Positions 7,095-15,033 are shown, numbered from the stretch's first letter. The stretch is 16,318 nucleotides of DNA from Thermoplasmatota archaeon (GCA_023489425.1 JAMDCG010000071.1:1-16318), one strand, 5' to 3'. Translations and numbers: made by a program. The notes: generated by a model not told the origin, from the sequence alone.

Positions 7095-7934
7095 ATGAAA
7101 GCATTATTCGTGGGAGGAAGCGGTTACATAGGAAGGAATCTAATGAAGAGAATGAATCATGAGGAAACTTCATACTATTCACGCCACAAGATAGATCAAA
7201 AGGGTTATGAGGCTTTTACCTGGATAGAGGGGGATGTGGGAGATCAGGAAAAATTACTGCCACTAGTTAAGGAATTTGACATAATATATTACATGGCCAA
7301 TTCCTATTCGCAGAATGAGAAGGAGGCTTTCAATGCAAATGTTCAGGGCATAAAAACAATAGCAAACGAGGTAAAGAGGATTGATAAGAATCAGAGATTG
7401 ATTTATTTTTCGTCTGCTAATGTCCATTATGGAACCAATGAATATTTCAGAACGAGGAGAACAGGAGAGGACAATACCACACTGGCCAAGAATCATCTTA
7501 ATGTGAGGTTATCATTTGTATTCGGAGGGGAGGGCGACAATTTTCTAAAGATTATTGATGATCTCTTTGCAAAGGGTGTCGATAAATTCCCAAAAACAGG
7601 GAGAGTTTGTCCAACGCATATGGATGATCTTGCTGAAACACTGAAAAAAAGCGATAAGACCATTGGGGCAATATATACGAATTCAAGTTCCATGATCACC
7701 TTTCTCGATGCCATGAATATATATGGGAGAAAGATGGGTAAAGGGGAAGTAAAAGAGGCAAGCGGTTTTCTATCTAGAAATCTTGAGGAAAAGTTAATTG
7801 AAGAAAATAAGATGGACAAGATACTTTATGACAGGTTAACAACGGATTATTATAGAGAAACTAGTTCAGTTATTAGGTTCATTAAGGACGAGAAAAAGTT
7901 CGAAGATTATATAAGGGATCTGCCTAAAGCATAA
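7095..7934 (+). CDS. Atypical extended short-chain dehydrogenase (NAD-dependent epimerase/dehydratase family)
   Basis: The 279-residue protein has an N-terminal Rossmann fold. The dinucleotide motif G-x-x-G-x-x-G is at 7-13 (GGSGYIG), followed by GDVGD at 46-50 and NVQG at 82-85, both usual in extended SDRs. SSANVHYG at 106-113 matches the serine-containing strand of nucleotide-sugar epimerases. The expected Y-x-x-x-K motif appears as YFRTR at 117-121, so Lys is replaced by Arg and the loop before it is very short. RLSFVFGGEGDN then matches the usual R-x-x-N-V-Y-G-P region, and THMDDLAETL near 205-214 the V-H-V-x-D-L block. Substrate and activity are unknown. It is a single gene with its own promoter, and its 3' end overlaps the next minus-strand gene by 11 bases. 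Confidence 0.75.
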   Translation: MKALFVGGSGYIGRNLMKRMNHEETSYYSRHKIDQKGYEAFTWIEGDVGDQEKLLPLVKEFDIIYYMANSYSQNEKEAFNANVQGIKTIANEVKRIDKNQRLIYFSSANVHYGTNEYFRTRRTGEDNTTLAKNHLNVRLSFVFGGEGDNFLKIIDDLFAKGVDKFPKTGRVCPTHMDDLAETLKKSDKTIGAIYTNSSSMITFLDAMNIYGRKMGKGEVKEASGFLSRNLEEKLIEENKMDKILYDRLTTDYYRETSSVIRFIKDEKKFEDYIRDLPKA

Positions 7935-8409
7935 CGTGACCTATGGCTTCCCTGTAGACAAAAACACTCAATTTTGATAGATATTTCATATTATAATCAG
8001 AAATAAATTCCCTGAAATTTTCATCGTTCTTCATAACTGTCAGATAGCTAAGCGCATCAGATAGGTGTGCATGAGCTGCAAGAAGGTGTGAAGCACGTAT
8101 ATCTCCTGCTGACATCTTTGCCTTCATGTCAAGCCACACATCATCGGCATGATTTAATTTCTTCCTGTGCTCATCTGATAGTACTGTATCAGTGTCAGAG
8201 ACGTTCTGATAGAGTTTATCTGCCATTTCTAGAAGTTCTCTGGTTGCATCTATCCTTATTCCTGTTGATATTGCAAGTCCAAAGGATGAAAATGCCAGTT
8301 TCATGCTGGAATCATACTGAAAATAGGGTGAGTTATTATCAATAAAATCCCCAAGAAGATCACAGAACCTCTTATTCACATCTTCACTGTTATTGGAACC
8401 TGAATCCAT
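7924..8409 (-). CDS. Small alpha-helical protein of unknown function
   Basis: I do not recognise this family. The 161-residue product has no signal peptide or membrane segment and appears almost entirely helical. It has a conserved-looking patch, GDIRASHLLAAHAHLSDAL, in its second half. That pattern of Asp, Arg, His and Ala resembles helical-bundle archaeal proteins, but no name can be assigned. I chose the ATG at 8409 because an AT-rich element at 8428-8444 is centred 27 bases upstream, the leaderless spacing. An in-frame GTG at 8415 would add two residues. The 3' end overlaps the SDR gene by 11 bases, so the two convergent genes share their termination zone. Confidence 0.65.
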   Translation of the reverse strand: MDSGSNNSEDVNKRFCDLLGDFIDNNSPYFQYDSSMKLAFSSFGLAISTGIRIDATRELLEMADKLYQNVSDTDTVLSDEHRKKLNHADDVWLDMKAKMSAGDIRASHLLAAHAHLSDALSYLTVMKNDENFREFISDYNMKYLSKLSVFVYREAIGHVML

Positions 8410-8427
8410 GACCACATATTAAGTCAA

Positions 8428-8444
8428 ACTATTTACATTTAAGT
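8428..8444 (-). promoter_or_regulatory. Candidate TATA box for the small helical protein
   Basis: The minus strand reads ACTTAAATGTAAATAGT, centred about 27 bases before the ATG at 8409. The call rests on spacing and AT content. Confidence 0.35.
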
Positions 8445-8521
8445 TTGAATTGCCTTCTGAAAGATCACAGCGATCATTTTGTATATTTTAAATGCCAGCA
8501 AAAAATCCAACCATCTTGAAG

Positions 8522-8594
8522 TAGCTCTGGGCAGATTCGAACTGCCGTCGGCGGGTCCAGAGCCCACTATGCTTGGCCACTACACCACAGAGCT
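8522..8594 (-). tRNA. tRNA-Gln (anticodon CTG)
   Basis: The minus strand folds into a complete cloverleaf. The acceptor stem is AGCTCTG paired with CAGAGCT. The D stem is GTGT/GCAT with G-T wobbles. The anticodon stem is GTGGG/CCCGC with loop CTCTGGA, giving anticodon CTG at 34-36 with T33. The T arm is GGCAG-TTCGAAT-CTGCC. The discriminator is A and CCA is not encoded. The first pair is A1-T72. In archaea this tRNA is normally charged with Glu and amidated by GatDE. An AT-rich element around 8617-8627 fits its promoter. No intron is present. Confidence 0.95.
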
Positions 8595-8616
8595 ATGACT
8601 CCCTATTTAACAACTA

Positions 8617-8627
8617 TATTAAAATCT
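8617..8627 (-). promoter_or_regulatory. Candidate TATA box for tRNA-Gln
   Basis: The minus strand reads GATTTTAATAT, about 28 bases before the first base of the tRNA. This spacing suits transcription starting at or next to the mature 5' end. Confidence 0.4.
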
Positions 8628-8683
8628 TTCAATAGATTCGTATCAAGACTGGTATCTGAAAAAACTGTACTCCTTATAACAAA

Positions 8684-8695
8684 TTAATTATAAAG
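8684..8695 (+). promoter_or_regulatory. Candidate TATA box for the 128-aa protein
   Basis: TTAATTATAAAG is centred about 24 bases before the GTG start at 8713, with no ribosome site between them. This is typical of a leaderless archaeal gene. Confidence 0.5.
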
Positions 8696-8712
8696 ACAAG
8701 ATATATGGTTAT

Positions 8713-9099
8713 GTGAAAAACTGGTCTGTACATTTCTATTTCGATGATGATTTTTCATGGAAATCACTGGATAAAGCGTTTACGGAGATATTTGCTGTGA
8801 TAAAGGGGGAGAAGAAGCAGATCCCCGAAGAAGAACAGCAAATACAGGTAAAGTATGAGCTTAATATGAGGGAAATAAACAATAATAAAAAGCCTCTGGG
8901 ATTTTATTCCGATCAGACAGATCTATCCCTGTTATTTCCTATGGATAGAAAGGAAATGATAGTTGCCAGACTATCACCAAATGAAAATATTCATGAGATC
9001 GGAGATCAGATTGCAAAGATTCTGAAGGCAAAAAAAATAAAATTCAAGATCGACTACGATAAGATGCTGCTTATTGATGTTATAAAGAACAGAAAGTAG
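8713..9099 (+). CDS. Hypothetical 128-aa protein
   Basis: I do not recognise this protein. It is soluble and charged, Lys-rich (pI probably high), with alternating strand and helix. It starts with an aromatic stretch, WSVHFYFDDDFSW, suggesting a beta strand, and ends with a Lys-rich helix followed by KIDYDKMLLIDVIKNRK. No catalytic motif, metal site, signal peptide or membrane segment is visible. The start must be GTG at 8713: the ATG two bases earlier is followed at once by TGA in its own frame. A TATA box 24 bases upstream supports the call. It stands alone between tRNA-Gln and thrB, and the next gene also has a TATA-like element of its own. A lineage-specific gene is likely. Confidence 0.65.
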   Translation: MKNWSVHFYFDDDFSWKSLDKAFTEIFAVIKGEKKQIPEEEQQIQVKYELNMREINNNKKPLGFYSDQTDLSLLFPMDRKEMIVARLSPNENIHEIGDQIAKILKAKKIKFKIDYDKMLLIDVIKNRK

Positions 9100-9130
9100 A
9101 AATATTCTTCAGAGTAATTTTGAATGACTA

Positions 9131-9146
9131 AATAATTAATTAATTT
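9131..9146 (+). promoter_or_regulatory. Candidate TATA box for thrB
   Basis: AATAATTAATTAATTT is centred about 25 bases before the GTG start of thrB. No ribosome site intervenes, so the thrB transcript is probably leaderless. Confidence 0.5.
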
Positions 9147-9162
9147 CAAACGCTTCCTTATT

Positions 9163-10083
9163 GTGAAAACAGTATCCAGGAGAGTTTATTGTTCTTCTGC
9201 AAATGTGGGATCAGGGTTTGATTCATTCGGTATATGTCATAACGCATTCTTTTCTGATGTGAAACTATCAATCATAGATGAACAGGGACCATTTAAAATT
9301 GACTTCAAGAGCAATTTGAATGAAGTTGACATAAGAGAAAACAGTGCCATATATGTGGTGAGGAAAATGGTAGAGGATTTTGATATTAGCTCCCAGATAT
9401 CGCTGCAGGTGAACTCAAATATCCCTGTAGGTATGGGGCTTGGTAGCAGTGGGGCTGCTTCAGTTTCATCTTCAGTACTCATAAATGAACTATTCAATCT
9501 GAATCTCTCTGTGAATGATATAATAAAATACGCATCCTATGGAGAAAAATATGCATCTGGAAGTTTCCATGTTGATAATATAACTGCATCCACTCTAGGG
9601 AATTTCTCTGCAGTATTTTCAGTAAATCCTCTGCGAATCAGGAAGTTCAATGTGCCAGATGGTATAGAATTTATTGTAATTGTTCCACTGATTACATCAA
9701 AGAATAAGACGATGGAAAACAGGAAACTCATACCTGATATGGTAACTTTTAAGGATGCAGTACAAAACATAAATTTTTCAAATTCACTACTTGCAGGAAT
9801 ATTGACTGGGGATCGAGATCTTATAGAATACGGTCTTGATGATCACATAGTGGAACAGGCAAGAAAAACCCGGTACAACTTTCTGGCAGATGTGAGGAAT
9901 ATATGCAAAGCGCATAGTGCCATTGGTCTTATATTGAGTGGTGCAGGCCCTGCAATGCTATGCTTCATTGACAGAAAAACAGACAGGTTAGAAATCAGTA
10001 AGAATTTGGATAGTTACTTCCATTCCAGGGGCTTAGACTTTATAATGGCAGATTCATATCCTTCTGGTGGTGTCTATGAATGA
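9163..10083 (+). CDS. thrB: Homoserine kinase (GHMP kinase family)
   Basis: ThrB phosphorylates L-homoserine with ATP to O-phosphohomoserine, the substrate of threonine synthase. The 306-residue length is typical. GHMP motif 1 is SSANVGSGFDSFG at 11-23. Motif 2, the ATP-binding loop, is PVGMGLGSSGAAS at 88-100. HVDNITAS at 136-143 corresponds to the conserved H-x-D-N homoserine-binding region. Motif 3 is LSGAGPAMLCF at 258-268. The start is GTG at 9163, supported by the TATA box 25 bases upstream. The last codons overlap the ATG of the following PLP enzyme by 8 bases, so the two are translationally coupled. Threonine synthase is not in the window. Confidence 0.95.
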   Translation: MKTVSRRVYCSSANVGSGFDSFGICHNAFFSDVKLSIIDEQGPFKIDFKSNLNEVDIRENSAIYVVRKMVEDFDISSQISLQVNSNIPVGMGLGSSGAASVSSSVLINELFNLNLSVNDIIKYASYGEKYASGSFHVDNITASTLGNFSAVFSVNPLRIRKFNVPDGIEFIVIVPLITSKNKTMENRKLIPDMVTFKDAVQNINFSNSLLAGILTGDRDLIEYGLDDHIVEQARKTRYNFLADVRNICKAHSAIGLILSGAGPAMLCFIDRKTDRLEISKNLDSYFHSRGLDFIMADSYPSGGVYE

Positions 10084-11191
10084 AATCGAAGATCATGTGA
10101 TAAATGATAATGCTATCCCTCCGAATTTCCCAATTACCTTCCCCATTTTTCAAACGTCTTCCTATGTATTCCCCGAGGGAAAGAAATATAGATATTCAAG
10201 AGAGGCGAATCCCACTGTTGAGGAGCTTGAGAGACAGATAAGTATTCTTGAAAAAACAGAGAAAACTGTTTGTTTCTCTTCTGGAATGGGAGCTATCACC
10301 ACAACACTACTTTCACTCCTCAAACCTGGAGACAGAGTAGTAACAACTCTTGACACCTTCGCCAGGAGTTCCAGATTTATCAGGGATTTTTTGGGAACGT
10401 GGGGGATCAGAAGTGAAATCACAAATCCCGGAACAGATTCGTTGTTGAGATCAATAACCGAGAAATCTGTGGTACTGGTTGAAACGGTGTCGAATCCTTC
10501 ATTAAGAGTTTATGACTTAAGAAAAATAGCAGATATAGTACACTCCATGGGAGGCATACTAATTTGTGATTCAACATTTGCAACACCTGAGAACATTAAT
10601 CCCATAGACTATGGGGCAGATATTATCATACACAGCCTTTCCAAGTTCATTTCTGGACATAATGATGTCATAGGTGGAAGTGCATCTGGAAGTGCCGAAA
10701 TTATGGATAAGATCGATCTCACAAGGAGAACAATGGGTACCAATATGGATCCAAATACAGCATATCAGACCATAAGAGGAATAAAGACACTCCAATTAAG
10801 AATGAAAGAAATAAACAAGAACGGAATAAGTGTAGCAAGAAATCTTTCCTCCATAAAGGGAATAGAAAATGTGAACTACCCAGGTTTGGAAAATCATGAA
10901 GATTTTGAATACTCCAGAGATAACCTCAGAGGATATGGTGGCGTCCTCACTTTTAGGATAACTCATAATTATGATGATCCGTACCATATTTTCAAATCCC
11001 TTAAGAGAGTAAGACCTGCAAATACACTGGGAGGCGTTAATTCCATTATAGCCCATCCAAAAACCATGTCTCATAGATCACTAAATGATGAAGAATTGAG
11101 CATTCTTGGAATTACAGACAGAACATACAGACTATCCGTAGGAATAGAGGATGCTGAAAGTATTGTAGACGATATTAGAAATTCACTTTAA
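10076..11191 (+). CDS. Cys/Met-metabolism PLP enzyme (cystathionine gamma-synthase/beta-lyase family)
   Basis: The 371-residue fold-type I PLP enzyme belongs to the trans-sulfuration family. YSREANPTVEELE at 40-52 is the family N-terminal block. SSGMGAI at 68-74 forms the phosphate-binding loop. CDSTFATP at 164-171 holds Asp165, which binds the pyridine nitrogen. HSLSKFISGH at 186-195 carries the Schiff-base Lys190. The usual Y-G-G-T segment with its catalytic tyrosine reads DTFARSSRF at 93-101, so Tyr is apparently Phe95. I chose the ATG at 10076, with GGTG 5-10 bases upstream; an in-frame GTG at 10067 would add three residues. The gene overlaps thrB by 8 bases, so O-phosphohomoserine is a reasonable candidate substrate, as in plant cystathionine gamma-synthase. 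The reaction (synthase, beta-lyase, or O-acyl/phosphohomoserine sulfhydrylase) cannot be fixed. Confidence 0.85.
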   Translation: MNEIEDHVINDNAIPPNFPITFPIFQTSSYVFPEGKKYRYSREANPTVEELERQISILEKTEKTVCFSSGMGAITTTLLSLLKPGDRVVTTLDTFARSSRFIRDFLGTWGIRSEITNPGTDSLLRSITEKSVVLVETVSNPSLRVYDLRKIADIVHSMGGILICDSTFATPENINPIDYGADIIIHSLSKFISGHNDVIGGSASGSAEIMDKIDLTRRTMGTNMDPNTAYQTIRGIKTLQLRMKEINKNGISVARNLSSIKGIENVNYPGLENHEDFEYSRDNLRGYGGVLTFRITHNYDDPYHIFKSLKRVRPANTLGGVNSIIAHPKTMSHRSLNDEELSILGITDRTYRLSVGIEDAESIVDDIRNSL

Positions 11192-11266
11192 ACTTCCATA
11201 ATAGTATTTGTAAACTATTGTTATATTACATCTTTCAAAGAAAGAAGTATAGAACGCAGATCAACC

Positions 11267-11277
11267 TTAAAATATAA
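11267..11277 (+). promoter_or_regulatory. Candidate TATA box for hyuAB
   Basis: TTAAAATATAA lies about 37 bases before the ATG at 11309 and would start transcription near 11298. AGGAG at 11291-11295 would then lie outside the mRNA, leaving a short leader of about 10 bases. Confidence 0.45.
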
Positions 11278-11308
11278 CCTTTACCTGATCAGGAGTTTGA
11301 GTGGTTTC

Positions 11309-13276
11309 ATGGGTAAGATAGTGGTTTCTGTTGATATAGGTGGCACTTTTACAGATATAGTAGTGCTGGAAAACAATAGAGTTGTAAAAAAGCTTAAGAT
11401 CCCCACAACCCCCGGAAACCCAGAAATAGGAGTTGTTAATGGATTAAAAGACTCTGGTGTTATCCAAATAAATAATTTTGTTCATGCGACCACGATTGCA
11501 ACAAATACACTACTTGGGCAGTTTGGTATGAAGTTACCAAGAACCGCACTTATCACAACTAAAGGATTTAGAGATGTAATAGAAATTGGAAGACAGAATA
11601 GACCATCCCTCTACGATCTGGAATTTGAAAGGCCCAGAACTATTGTGCCGAGAAATCTAAGATTCGAGGTCGATGAGAGAACCGATTTTACTGGAAAGAT
11701 TTTAAAAACACCGGAAATGAAAGAGATTGCTGAACTTGTTGATAAGATAAGGAAAGTTAAACCAGAAAGTGTCGCCATTTCCTTCCTTCACTCTTATGTG
11801 AACAGCAAGAATGAAGAGCTTGTTAGAAATGAGCTGTCTAAGGAATTCAGCTATGTTACTGTTTCAAGTTCTGTTGCACCAGAACCCAGGGAATATGAAA
11901 GAACATCTACCACTGTTATTAATGGTATGCTTATGCCGGTAATATCAAGCTATTTATCAAAATTAAAAGGTAATCTGCTTTGTTTCGGGTCACCACCAAT
12001 AAGTGTGATGTCAAATTCAGGAGGACTGATAGATGAAAGTGAAGCTTCTAATAACCCAGTTGGAATAATTGAATCTGGTCCCGCAGCAGGTGTGGTTGCG
12101 TCAGGAGTCTTAGCTGAAAAGATTGGAATTTCAAAGATAATTAGTTTCGACATGGGTGGTACAACTGCAAAAGCAGGCACAGTTACAGATGGACAAATTG
12201 AGATCACTTCGGAATATGAAGTTGGTGGTAAGTCGCATTACGGAAGAATGATAAAGGGTAGTGGTTACCCTGTGAGATATCCTTTTGTTGACCTCGCGGA
12301 AGTTTCTGCTGGTGGAGGTACCGTTATATGGCTTGATTCTGCCGGAGGAATGAACATTGGTCCAATGAGTGCTGGCTCAGAGCCAGGTCCTGTGGCATAT
12401 AACAGGGGAGGGAAACTTCCAACTATCACTGATGCAAATCTGGTGCTTGGAATTCTCAATGAACAGATGTCAGGGAGCAATTTCTTGCTTAGAAAAGATC
12501 TAGCAATAAAAGCGTTCAGCAGGCTTGGCCAACCATTTGAAGTTGCGAAAAGAGCGCTAGAACTTGTTGATCTTGAAATGGCAAGAGCCATCAGAATGGT
12601 GACAGTTGAAAGAGGAATTGATCCAACGGAATACACGCTTTTTGGTTTTGGGGGTGCTGGGCCTCAACATGCAGTTAGGATAGCTCAGGAAATTGGCATA
12701 AGGAAAGTCATTATTCCGCATGACCCAGCAGTTTTTAGCGCTCTTGGACTACTCAACTCAGACTGGAAATATGAGATGAGAAAATCCTTCCCGGATAATA
12801 TTCAGAAGGATTTCCAAGATCTAGAAGAAGCTCTTGAGTCGAAATTCGGAACTAAAGAATTTATTTTATATGCAGATTGCAGGTACACGGGTCAGGGTTC
12901 GGAAATAACCGTAAAGGTATCTGATCCTGATAGACAAAAGATCATAAGAGAATTCGTAAAATTACACAGAGAAGCTTATGGGTTTACTCTTGATAGAGAT
13001 GTGGAAATATTTACGATTCGTGCCTTTGGCATTGGAAGAAGGGATAAGCCTGAAATTGTTGAAGATGTGAGCAAGACTGTTTCAACAGGACTCAGAAAGG
13101 TATATTCAGGAGCTGAATTTATTGATGTACCGGTATATGCAAGAAACGCACTTCCATCTGGTACAAAAATAGATGGTTTAGCTCTTCTGGATGAACCAGG
13201 GTCAACAACGTTAATACCTGAGAAGTGGACTGCTGAAGTTGGAAAGTTTGGAGAACTGAATTTGAGGTTGAAATAA
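11309..13276 (+). CDS. hyuA: Hydantoinase/5-oxoprolinase A subunit (HyuA, N-methylhydantoinase type)
   Basis: HyuA-family subunits carry the ATP site of ATP-dependent hydantoinases and oxoprolinases, and of related acetone/acetophenone carboxylases. The 655-residue length is typical. DIGGTFTD at 9-16 is the N-terminal phosphate loop of the sugar-kinase/actin-like fold, with HATTIATNTLL at 59-69. DMGGTTAK at 281-288 is the second phosphate loop. SAGGG at 333-337, then GPMSAGSEPGP at 351-361 and TITDA just before 376, form the family signature. FGFGGAGPQHA follows further on. I chose the ATG at 11309 because the domain starts five residues later; an in-frame TTG at 11297 would add four residues. 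The gene abuts hyuB with no gap. Substrate is not readable from the sequence. Confidence 0.9.
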   Translation: MGKIVVSVDIGGTFTDIVVLENNRVVKKLKIPTTPGNPEIGVVNGLKDSGVIQINNFVHATTIATNTLLGQFGMKLPRTALITTKGFRDVIEIGRQNRPSLYDLEFERPRTIVPRNLRFEVDERTDFTGKILKTPEMKEIAELVDKIRKVKPESVAISFLHSYVNSKNEELVRNELSKEFSYVTVSSSVAPEPREYERTSTTVINGMLMPVISSYLSKLKGNLLCFGSPPISVMSNSGGLIDESEASNNPVGIIESGPAAGVVASGVLAEKIGISKIISFDMGGTTAKAGTVTDGQIEITSEYEVGGKSHYGRMIKGSGYPVRYPFVDLAEVSAGGGTVIWLDSAGGMNIGPMSAGSEPGPVAYNRGGKLPTITDANLVLGILNEQMSGSNFLLRKDLAIKAFSRLGQPFEVAKRALELVDLEMARAIRMVTVERGIDPTEYTLFGFGGAGPQHAVRIAQEIGIRKVIIPHDPAVFSALGLLNSDWKYEMRKSFPDNIQKDFQDLEEALESKFGTKEFILYADCRYTGQGSEITVKVSDPDRQKIIREFVKLHREAYGFTLDRDVEIFTIRAFGIGRRDKPEIVEDVSKTVSTGLRKVYSGAEFIDVPVYARNALPSGTKIDGLALLDEPGSTTLIPEKWTAEVGKFGELNLRLK

Positions 13277-14830
13277 ATGGCAGACTGGGAATTTATAAGC
13301 AAGGCAACACAGTTTGTAGCAGAGGAAATGGGGGTGGCACTTAAGAAATCTGCCATATCCCCTAATATCAGAGAGAGAATGGATCACAGCTGCGCCATAA
13401 CTAACTTTGAAGGTGTCATAGTTGCTCAGGCGGAGCATATACCAGTGCATCTTGGATCATTCAGGATTGGAATAAATAATATTATGCGCTGGCTTAAGGA
13501 AAGAAAAATTATACTTGAAGATGGAGAAATGCTAATGACAAATGACCCATATATTTCTGGTACACACATGAATGATATTACCTTAATTGCGCCAGTGTAT
13601 ATTGAGGATAATATTGTCGCATATGTGGTAAACAAAGCGCATATAGTGGATGTTGGAGGGCCAGTTTTTGGAAGTCTTAATCCAAATGCTAAGAACCTTT
13701 TCCAAGAAGGTCTTATAATTCCTCCAGTAAAGCTGGTAAAACGTAATGCTTTAGACAGTGAACTACTGGCTATTATACTGAACAATTTCAAAGATCCTGA
13801 GACTGCACTGGGTGACATTAATGCTCAGGTTGCTGCCAATAGAACTGGGACAAAGAGGATTGGTGAGCTGTTTAGCAGATTCGGTAGAGAGGTAGTGTAT
13901 GCATCTTGGGAAAAACTCCTTGAAAATTCTAGGGTTTTAAGCATAGGAGCCATGTCACAGTGGAACGAAGGAACTTTTACGGCAGTTGATTATCTTGAAA
14001 TTGGTAAAGAAAAGGTACCTTTGCAGGTAGCAATTAAAATTTCGAAGGGAGGTATTACAGCTGACTTTACCGGTACTTCAAGTGAAATTGAATATCCCCT
14101 CAATGCCGTACCTGGCATGACTTTTGCTGCTACTTCCTTTGCCATAAGGAGTGCTTTAAATATTGATATACCAACAAATGAAGGCTTCTATTCCATTATA
14201 AACATAATTGCCCCTGTAGGTTCTCTTGTTAATCCCAATAGGCCATATCCAGTTTCGGGTGGAAACGTTGAAACTACACAGAGAATTGCCGATCTGGTGC
14301 TACATGCACTAAGTCAGTGTGCTGAGGGGATACCTTCTGCCTCATCCGGTACGATGTTCAATGTTATGATTGGCGGTAGAAGAAAAAATGGAAAGTACTG
14401 GTCATACTATGAAACCATTGGTGGTGGTAACGGGGCTGGACCGGGACATAAAGGTTACTCAGGAGTACACAGTAATATGACAAACACACTGAATACACCC
14501 GTGGAGGTGGCCGAAAAGGAATATCCACTGTTCTATACCTCATATACACTTAGAAGAGGGAGCGGAGGCAAGGGGAAATTTAATGGTGGAGATGGTATTA
14601 TCAGATCTTTCAGAGTTCTGGAAAATAGTTCCTTTTCCCTCATAGCAGATAGGTTCATCATCAGTCCGTATGCACTTAATGGAGGAAAAAAAGGAAAACC
14701 ATCATCTGTGCTTATAAAGCATGGTAGTAAGAAAAAGAAAATGGGAAGCAAATTTACAACTGAACTCGGGCCAAATGATGAAGTAATTCTAATGACCCCT
14801 GGCGGTTCCGGATATGGGGAGAGTAAGTAA
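13277..14830 (+). CDS. hyuB: Hydantoinase/5-oxoprolinase B subunit (HyuB)
   Basis: HyuB is the partner that completes the active complex with HyuA. The 517 residues match the family. RERMDHSCA at 32-40, HIPVHLGS at 54-61, NDPYISGTHMND at 89-100 and NKAHIVDVGG at 119-128 include the conserved His and Asp residues of the family's metal/substrate site. DINAQVAANRTG near 178-189 and the glycine-rich GGGNGAGPGHKGYSG and RRGSGGKGKFNGG blocks follow. The C-terminus has the usual TPGGSGYG. The ATG directly follows the hyuA stop (TAA-ATG), and GAGGT inside the end of hyuA, eight bases ahead, is a good ribosome site. The two genes form one translational unit. No third (gamma) subunit gene follows, which argues against an acetone carboxylase. 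Confidence 0.92.
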   Translation: MADWEFISKATQFVAEEMGVALKKSAISPNIRERMDHSCAITNFEGVIVAQAEHIPVHLGSFRIGINNIMRWLKERKIILEDGEMLMTNDPYISGTHMNDITLIAPVYIEDNIVAYVVNKAHIVDVGGPVFGSLNPNAKNLFQEGLIIPPVKLVKRNALDSELLAIILNNFKDPETALGDINAQVAANRTGTKRIGELFSRFGREVVYASWEKLLENSRVLSIGAMSQWNEGTFTAVDYLEIGKEKVPLQVAIKISKGGITADFTGTSSEIEYPLNAVPGMTFAATSFAIRSALNIDIPTNEGFYSIINIIAPVGSLVNPNRPYPVSGGNVETTQRIADLVLHALSQCAEGIPSASSGTMFNVMIGGRRKNGKYWSYYETIGGGNGAGPGHKGYSGVHSNMTNTLNTPVEVAEKEYPLFYTSYTLRRGSGGKGKFNGGDGIIRSFRVLENSSFSLIADRFIISPYALNGGKKGKPSSVLIKHGSKKKKMGSKFTTELGPNDEVILMTPGGSGYGESK

Positions 14831-14882
14831 ATATTCTGAAAGTTGGAAATTAGTGTTATACACAATGATCAATCCGGTGTCA

Positions 14883-14922
14883 CAGGGCTAAATTGTCCTG
14901 ATAATTTTCCTTCTTTATCTTA
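14883..14922 (+). terminator. Hairpin plus T-rich tract after hyuB
   Basis: CAGGGC (14883-14888) pairs with GTCCTG (14895-14900), including one G-T pair, around the loop TAAATT. It is followed by a pyrimidine/T-rich stretch, AATTTTCCTTCTTTATCTT. It lies about 50 bases after the hyuB stop, a plausible place for an intrinsic-type end. The stem is short. Confidence 0.4.
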
Positions 14923-14989
14923 AACTAAACATGAAATTGTAGACAAAATAATGCAGAGATTTGATTGATTTTTAATACTGCGATAAGAG

Positions 14990-15033
14990 TTATGGTCTGC
15001 AATGATTTAATATAAAATAAGAACTGACCATAA
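14990..15033. repeat. 8-bp inverted repeat around a TATA-like stretch in the hyuB-peptidase gap
   Basis: TTATGGTC (14990-14997) and GACCATAA (15026-15033) are perfect inverted repeats. The 28-base spacer contains TTTAATATAAAATAAG. No gene reads from here on either strand. It may be a regulatory site, a small-RNA promoter or chance. The whole 290-base gap (14831-15120) is otherwise AT-rich with no credible coding frame. Confidence 0.3.

Noticed and set aside
7263..7819. Two minus-strand frames inside the SDR gene
   Set aside because: They are antisense shadows of a conserved-domain gene and show no own motifs or promoter.
12265..12636. Minus-strand frame of 123 codons inside hyuA
   Set aside because: Serine- and proline-rich antisense shadow of the glycine-rich HyuA motifs.
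13426..13818. Minus-strand frame of 130 codons inside hyuB
   Set aside because: Antisense to the conserved N-terminal HyuB motifs, with no independent support.
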